From NCBI GenBank assembly GCA_964473045.1, contig CAYYMX010000053.1, forward strand, positions 1-9,976: 9,976 nt of DNA. The letters run 5' to 3'. The DNA comes from CAYYMX01 sp964473045. GTDB lineage: Bacteria > Pseudomonadota > Alphaproteobacteria > Methylaequorales > Methylaequoraceae. The position numbers and the translations under genes are program-made. Positions 6,410-9,976 of this stretch are shown in pieces; the stretch's first letter is position 1; every line of letters begins with the position of its first letter. Under the pieces are notes generated by a model. The model was not told the origin of the DNA and ran no database searches. It saw only the letters and a list, made by a program, of their open reading frames with translations.

Positions 6410-8218
6410 ATGAATTTAATAAATATTACAGAACCTCAAAATAAAAAGAGCTATCTTTGTATTGGAGTTGACTTTGGAACAACAAATTCTGTTTGTTCAA
6501 TAAAACTCCAAAACAGTATCAAATATTTCAAGGACAAATATAATAAAACACTTATTCCTTCCGTAATATTAACTAATGACAACAAAAAATTTCTAGTTGG
6601 AAATGAAGTTTTTGAACAAATTGATTATTCGGAAGCAGTTTATTCAATAAAGAGGAACTTTTTAGACAATCCAGATAAAAAGAATTTTAGTAGTAAAAAA
6701 AAAAATAAAAAACTTTCTCCTGTTGATATCGCAAAGGAAATATTTGTTCATTTGAAAGAAATTTGTGACTCAAATCTAGATGATAAGGTTGCTGATTGCG
6801 TATTAACTGTTCCTGCGTATTATGATGAAAAAGCAAGATCAGCAATAATGAGGTCCGCGTTATTAGCTGGATTTAATGTAAAAAGATTAATTAACGAACC
6901 GACAGCGGCGGCATTTGCTTATGGGCTTGAGACTGGTAAGAGGGGAAACTATTTTGTGTATGATTTAGGTGGAGGAACCTTCGATGTTTCTATTCTAAAG
7001 ATTAAGGATGGAATTTTTAAAGTTATTGGAACTGGAGGAGATTCGTCACTTGGTGGTGATGATTTTGATGAACTTTTTGCTAGAAATTTAGTAAAAAAAA
7101 ACTTTAATATCTCTTTTGATGATTTAGAAAAACAAGAAAAAAAAAAGGTTATAAAACAATGCAAACTATTTAAAGAAGATCTGTTTATTGCTCAAAAGAT
7201 TACCAGAGATTTTTTTGTCAAGAATACTAAAAAAAATATAGAGATAGATATTGATATACTAAACAGTTCTATTGAACCATTGTTAGACCAAACCATTGAG
7301 ATTGCAAAGAAACTTCTGTTGGATTCTGATTTTTTACTTGATGATATTAATGGTTTTATTTTAGTTGGAGGGTCAAGTAGACTAGCTGCAATCAAAGAAA
7401 AAATTAAAAAAAATTTTGATGTCAAAATCTTTGATGACATAAATCCCGATTTGGTTGTTTCCCTTGGTGCCGCTTTACATGGTTATGAATTGTTAAATGG
7501 ATCCGAAAACCTTCTTCTTGATGTTACGCCATTGTCATTAGGAATTGAGACAATGGGAGGGCTAATGGAAAAAATTATTTCTAGAAATACATCTATTCCA
7601 GTAATACAGGAGCAAACTTTTACAACCCATGAAAATGGACAGACCTCGATTAAAATAAATGTTCTTCAAGGAGAAAGAGAGACTTCAGAAAATAATAGAA
7701 GTTTAGGAAAGTTTATTCTAGATGGCTTAGAACCTAAACCTGCAGGGATCCCTAGAGTTAAAGTGAGGTTTTCACTTGATGCAGATGGTATTCTGTTAGT
7801 TACAGCTATAGATGATTCAATTGGTAAAGAGAATAATTTAGTTGTAAAGACAAATCACAATATCAATATTTTAGAAATGAAATCAATGATTGAATCTAGT
7901 ATTAAAAATGCCAAAGATGATATGGCTCAAAGAATGTTAATAGAATCTAAAGTTAAGGCAAAAAATTTGATAAACGAGATTCTTGGAGTTAAAAAAGAAT
8001 TAAATAGTATTAGTTCAAAAGATGATATCGATAAAATTAATAATCTTATCGATAAGCTTAATAAGGAGATTGAGATGAATGATGCTGACAAAATTAATAA
8101 TATAATTGAAGAATTAAACAACAGTACAAAAAATTTTGCGCAAAAAAGAATTGATAAAAGTTTTTCTAAATTAGTTGGTAAAGATTTAGACTTTTCTAAT
8201 GATAAGGATTTAGTATGA
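6410..8218 (+). CDS. hscA: Hsp70-type Fe-S assembly chaperone HscA
   Basis: HscA is the specialised Hsp70 that binds the LPPVK motif of IscU and uses ATP to help release the cluster. The 602-residue product is close to E. coli HscA (616). The nucleotide-binding domain has phosphate loop 1, IGVDFGTTNS (18-27), and loop 2, YDLGGGTFDVS (about 184-194), plus NEPTAAAFAYGLE and FILVGGSSRL. The interdomain linker LLLDV (368-372) leads into TPLSLGIETMGG and a beta substrate-binding domain. A charged helical lid of about 110 residues follows and contains two similar segments, near 541-551 and 560-570. The neighbours hscB, fdx and iscU support HscA over the general chaperone DnaK. Two long A tracts, 11 at 6695-6705 and 10 at 7137-7146, lie in frame. 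The stop overlaps the fdx start by four bases. Confidence 0.96.
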   Translation: MNLINITEPQNKKSYLCIGVDFGTTNSVCSIKLQNSIKYFKDKYNKTLIPSVILTNDNKKFLVGNEVFEQIDYSEAVYSIKRNFLDNPDKKNFSSKKKNKKLSPVDIAKEIFVHLKEICDSNLDDKVADCVLTVPAYYDEKARSAIMRSALLAGFNVKRLINEPTAAAFAYGLETGKRGNYFVYDLGGGTFDVSILKIKDGIFKVIGTGGDSSLGGDDFDELFARNLVKKNFNISFDDLEKQEKKKVIKQCKLFKEDLFIAQKITRDFFVKNTKKNIEIDIDILNSSIEPLLDQTIEIAKKLLLDSDFLLDDINGFILVGGSSRLAAIKEKIKKNFDVKIFDDINPDLVVSLGAALHGYELLNGSENLLLDVTPLSLGIETMGGLMEKIISRNTSIPVIQEQTFTTHENGQTSIKINVLQGERETSENNRSLGKFILDGLEPKPAGIPRVKVRFSLDADGILLVTAIDDSIGKENNLVVKTNHNINILEMKSMIESSIKNAKDDMAQRMLIESKVKAKNLINEILGVKKELNSISSKDDIDKINNLIDKLNKEIEMNDADKINNIIEELNNSTKNFAQKRIDKSFSKLVGKDLDFSNDKDLV

Positions 8219-8547
8219 CTAAAATTGTATTTGTTGAGTCAGATGGAATTGAAAAAATTGTAGATGCTCAAAACGGTTTATCTCTTTTAGAGGTTGCACA
8301 TAAAAATGATGTAAATTTAGAAGGGGCATGTGAAGGATCATTGGCTTGTTCTACTTGTCATGTAATAGTTGAAAAAAAGTTTTTTGAACAACTTGCTGAA
8401 CCTTCGGAAGATGAGGAAGATATGCTGGATTTAGCCTGGGGTCTTACACACACATCAAGGTTAGGTTGTCAAATAATAATTGATGATTCACTTAATGGAA
8501 TGAAAGTTAAAATTCCAAGTGGCACAAGAAATATGAGTATTGAATAA
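8215..8547 (+). CDS. fdx: [2Fe-2S] ferredoxin of the ISC system
   Basis: This adrenodoxin-type ferredoxin provides electrons for cluster assembly on IscU, probably for persulfide reduction or reductive coupling. The 110-residue product has ligands Cys39, Cys45, Cys48 and Cys85, spaced C-X5-C-X2-C-X36-C, in the contexts GACEGSLACSTC and RLGCQI. The acidic stretch EPSEDEEDMLDLAW (62-75) is the redox-partner surface of the family. Length and order match E. coli Fdx (111 residues), which also lies between hscA and iscX. AAGGA (8204-8208) lies six bases before the ATG and gives a good ribosome-binding site within the end of hscA. Its stop codon shares one base with the iscX start (TAATG), so translation may be coupled. 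Confidence 0.96.
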   Translation: MTKIVFVESDGIEKIVDAQNGLSLLEVAHKNDVNLEGACEGSLACSTCHVIVEKKFFEQLAEPSEDEEDMLDLAWGLTHTSRLGCQIIIDDSLNGMKVKIPSGTRNMSIE

Positions 8548-8750
8548 TGGGGCTTAAATGGTCAGATTCTAGAGATATAGCAATAATGCTTGAAGAAAAC
8601 TATCCAGAAAAAGATAATGTAAATCTTAGATTTACAGATTTACATAACTGGGTTATTAATCTTAAGGATTTTGATGATGACCCAGAATCATCAAACGAAA
8701 AATTACTTGAAGCCATTCAAATGGCTTGGTTAGACGAAAGAGATGAATGA
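8547..8750 (+). CDS. iscX: Small Fe-S assembly accessory protein IscX
   Basis: IscX (YfhJ) is a small acidic protein that binds IscS and iron and tunes the rate of cluster assembly; its exact role is debated (family knowledge). At 67 residues it is about the same size as the E. coli protein. It shares MGLKWSDSRDIA at the start, RFTDLHNW and LKDFDDDP in the middle, and ASNEK-like SSNEKLLEAIQMAWLDE at the end. The acidic patch LKDFDDDP and the C-terminal acidic residues are the proposed IscS and iron contacts. It overlaps fdx by one base and mnmA by four bases, so it links the isc genes to the tRNA thiolation gene. Confidence 0.95.
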   Translation: MGLKWSDSRDIAIMLEENYPEKDNVNLRFTDLHNWVINLKDFDDDPESSNEKLLEAIQMAWLDERDE

Positions 8751-9277
8751 AAATTGATTATAAGAATTTGATCAAACAAAATAATTTACCCTCACCGGGT
8801 TCCAAAATTGTTGTGGCTATGTCTGGCGGAGTTGATTCATCGGTTACGGCTGCAATTTTTAAAAATGCTGGCTATGAAGTAATAGGTGTGACAATGCAAC
8901 TTTACGAAGGAAAAAATAAAAAAAACTCTAAAACCTGCTGTTCTGGCCTTGATATTTCTGATGCACGTTCAGTATCAAAAAAACTAGGTATAAAACATTA
9001 CATTATTAATTACAAAAGTAGATTTAAAGAATCAGTGATTGATGAATTTGTGGAAAGCTATTTAAATGGTGAAACTCCAATACCATGCATTAGATGTAAT
9101 CAAACTGTTAAATTTACAGATTTAATTAATTTTACAAAATCTATTAATTCTTCAATTTTAGCTACTGGCCATTATGTAAGAAGAATTGAGAAGAAAAATA
9201 CGATAAATCTTTTTCAGGCCAAAGATAAAATAAAAGACCAAAGTTATTTTTTGTTTGCAACTACGCAAGACCAATAA
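8747..9277 (+). CDS. mnmA: MnmA N-terminal part (PP-loop domain), 176 residues
   Basis: If the TAA is real and not read through, this frame gives the adenylating PP-loop domain only. It has the ATP loop SGGVDSS (26-32) and Cys117, but lacks Cys213, the second cysteine needed for sulfur transfer in the E. coli enzyme (Cys102/Cys199 pair). The product ends TTQDQ, immediately before the central domain. On its own it should not thiolate tRNA. Confidence 0.75.
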   Translation: MKIDYKNLIKQNNLPSPGSKIVVAMSGGVDSSVTAAIFKNAGYEVIGVTMQLYEGKNKKNSKTCCSGLDISDARSVSKKLGIKHYIINYKSRFKESVIDEFVESYLNGETPIPCIRCNQTVKFTDLINFTKSINSSILATGHYVRRIEKKNTINLFQAKDKIKDQSYFLFATTQDQ

Positions 9278-9283
9278 AAACTC

Positions 9284-9889
9284 TTGCGATTTCCACTTGG
9301 TCAATTCACCAAAACTGAAATTAGAGAATTAGCTAGCTATTTTAATCTAAATGTGGCGCAGAAACCTGATAGTCAAGATATATGCTTTATTCCAGATGGA
9401 AATTACAAAGATTTTATAAAAAAAAACTCTAATCAAAGCAATGGTCAAATTGTTAATTCTAAAAATGAAGTTCTTGGAACTCATGAAGGTATTTATGGAT
9501 ATACTATTGGCCAAAGAAAAGGAATTGGAATAGGGGGTATTAAAGGCCAAAACAATCACAATCCATTTTATGTTATTAAAATTGACAAACAAAAAAATCA
9601 AATAGTTGTAGGAACAAAAAAAGAATTAGAAAAGCACAAGATTTATTTAAAAGATATTCACTTAGTTTGCCGAAATAACACAAAAAAGTTTAATGCGAAA
9701 ATTAAATTTAGGTCTTCTCAAGACAAAATTTCAGCCACTGTAAATATACTAAAGCCAGATAATGTAGCTATTGTTGAGTTGAATGAACCTGAGTCTGGAA
9801 TATCCCCTGGCCAAGCTTGCGTATTTTATAATCGAAACGAATTGATTGGCGGAGGTTGGATAGTTGCAGGTGAAAAAAATATGTGTTAA
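9284..9889 (+). CDS. mnmA: MnmA C-terminal part (central and beta-barrel domains), 201 residues
   Basis: This continues in the same frame as the N-terminal part, two sense codons after the TAA. A TTG at 9284 could serve as a start, but no Shine-Dalgarno sequence precedes it, so separate translation would be weak or reinitiated. It carries FPLGQFTKTEIRELA, the second catalytic cysteine in DICFIPDG, the tRNA-binding YTIGQRKGIG block and the C-terminal beta-barrel ending GGGWIVAG. It lacks the ATP-binding domain. I read it as the rest of the broken mnmA rather than a separate gene. Confidence 0.7.
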   Translation: MRFPLGQFTKTEIRELASYFNLNVAQKPDSQDICFIPDGNYKDFIKKNSNQSNGQIVNSKNEVLGTHEGIYGYTIGQRKGIGIGGIKGQNNHNPFYVIKIDKQKNQIVVGTKKELEKHKIYLKDIHLVCRNNTKKFNAKIKFRSSQDKISATVNILKPDNVAIVELNEPESGISPGQACVFYNRNELIGGGWIVAGEKNMC

Positions 9890-9896
9890 TAACACA
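9882..9896 (+). other. Small hairpin at the mnmA stop, before tRNA-Met
   Basis: TGTGTT (9882-9887) and AACACA (9891-9896) form a perfect 6-base stem with a 3-base loop, covering the mnmA stop codon. Only a poor T-rich stretch (TCTATTTT) follows, so a terminator is doubtful. It could instead be a processing signal between the operon mRNA and the tRNA. A weak promoter pair for the tRNA (TTGCAG at 9864-9869, TAATAA at 9887-9892, 17-base spacing) overlaps it. All of these roles are tentative. Confidence 0.25.
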
Positions 9897-9905
9897 ATCT
9901 ATTTT

Positions 9906-9976
9906 GGCGGAGTAGCTCAGCTGGTTAGAGCAGCGGAATCATAATCCGCGTGTCGGGGGTTCAAGTCCCTCCTCCG
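9906..9976 (+). tRNA. tRNA-Met (CAU), elongator type, 3' end cut by window edge
   Basis: The 71 bases fold as a tRNA: acceptor strand GGCGGAG, D-arm GCTC/GAGC with a 9-base loop, anticodon stem GCGGA/TCCGC around the loop ATCATAA (anticodon CAT), a 5-base variable region, and T-arm GGGGG/CCCTC with loop TTCAAGT. The last five bases, CTCCG, begin the 3' acceptor strand, so the final two pairing bases, the discriminator and any CCA are missing. A G at position 1 and no GGG/CCC anticodon stem rule out the initiator. The sequence resembles alphaproteobacterial elongator tRNA-Met more than tRNA-Ile2, which also has a CAT anticodon gene. It lies 16 bases after mnmA on the same strand and may be cotranscribed. 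Confidence 0.93.

Larger units (their letters stand above)
8747..9889 (+). pseudogene. mnmA: tRNA 2-thiouridylase mnmA interrupted by an in-frame TAA
   Basis: MnmA adenylates U34 in the anticodon of the Lys, Glu and Gln tRNAs and inserts sulfur passed on from IscS, forming 2-thiouridine. Reading straight through gives 380 codons, in line with the family (368 in E. coli), except for TAA at codon 177 (9275-9277). Both sides are otherwise intact and in the same frame: PP-loop MSGGVDSSV (25-33), catalytic Cys117 (RCNQTVKF), ATGHYVRR, DQSYFLF, then RFPLGQF, Cys213 (PDSQDICFIPDGNY), YTIGQRKGIGIGG and a C-terminal beta-barrel region. The family usually has TTQDQL at the break, so TTA (Leu) to TAA is a one-base explanation. 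No other decay is visible, so the lesion is recent, a sequence error, or tolerated. It overlaps iscX by four bases and ends the operon. Confidence 0.85.

Noticed and set aside
6949..8121. Minus-strand open frames inside hscA
   Set aside because: Their Ser/Phe/Ile-rich translations mirror Lys/Asp/Asn-rich HscA codons, with no start context or motifs.
9275..9277. Reassignment of TAA to a sense codon
   Set aside because: TAA ends anmK, the hydrolase, iscS, iscA and fdx at their normal lengths, so it is a working stop codon here.
9260..9300. Frameshift, programmed or not, in mnmA
   Set aside because: Both halves are in the same frame; only the stop codon separates them.
1..9976. CRISPR array, insertion sequence, phage or toxin-antitoxin system
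   Set aside because: No spaced direct repeats, transposase, integrase or toxin-like small gene pair is visible; nearly all bases belong to known housekeeping genes.

Overview
The window is a gene-dense, strongly AT-rich stretch (by eye about 70% A+T). It most likely comes from a streamlined alphaproteobacterium, perhaps a marine SAR11/HIMB59-like lineage. This rests on base composition, intergenic gaps of 0-64 bases, a divergent tyrS/anmK pair, a short-type serine acetyltransferase, and an alphaproteobacterial-looking elongator tRNA-Met. The exact lineage is inference.

Left part (1-2561): tyrS (tyrosyl-tRNA synthetase, minus strand, cut by the window edge) diverges from anmK (anhydromuramic acid kinase of murein recycling). 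anmK converges with a minus-strand alpha/beta hydrolase, with only two bases between their stop codons.

Centre and right (2562-9889): a complete housekeeping iron-sulfur assembly operon on the plus strand, in the order cysE-iscR-iscS-iscU-iscA-hscB-hscA-fdx-iscX-mnmA. CysE makes O-acetylserine for cysteine synthesis. IscS takes sulfur from cysteine, IscU is the cluster scaffold, and IscA is an A-type carrier. HscB and HscA act on IscU through its LPPVK motif, Fdx supplies electrons, and IscX is the small accessory protein. MnmA uses IscS-derived sulfur for tRNA 2-thiouridine. Genes are separated by at most 19 bases or overlap by 1-4 bases, so this looks like one transcript in which sulfur supply, Fe-S assembly and tRNA thiolation are linked. 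Between the divergent hydrolase and cysE there is a 25-base site that matches the E. coli IscR type-1 operator at nearly every position. The operon is therefore probably repressed by its own second gene product.

The main anomaly is in mnmA. An in-frame TAA (9275-9277) interrupts an otherwise intact gene in the same frame, where family members usually have Leu. This is a nonsense mutation, a sequencing error or, less likely, a split gene. The window ends inside a tRNA-Met(CAU) gene that lacks only its last bases. I found no CRISPR array, mobile element, phage gene or unknown multi-gene system. The unusual points are regulatory (the shared IscR-box region), a tetracysteine HscB and the broken mnmA.
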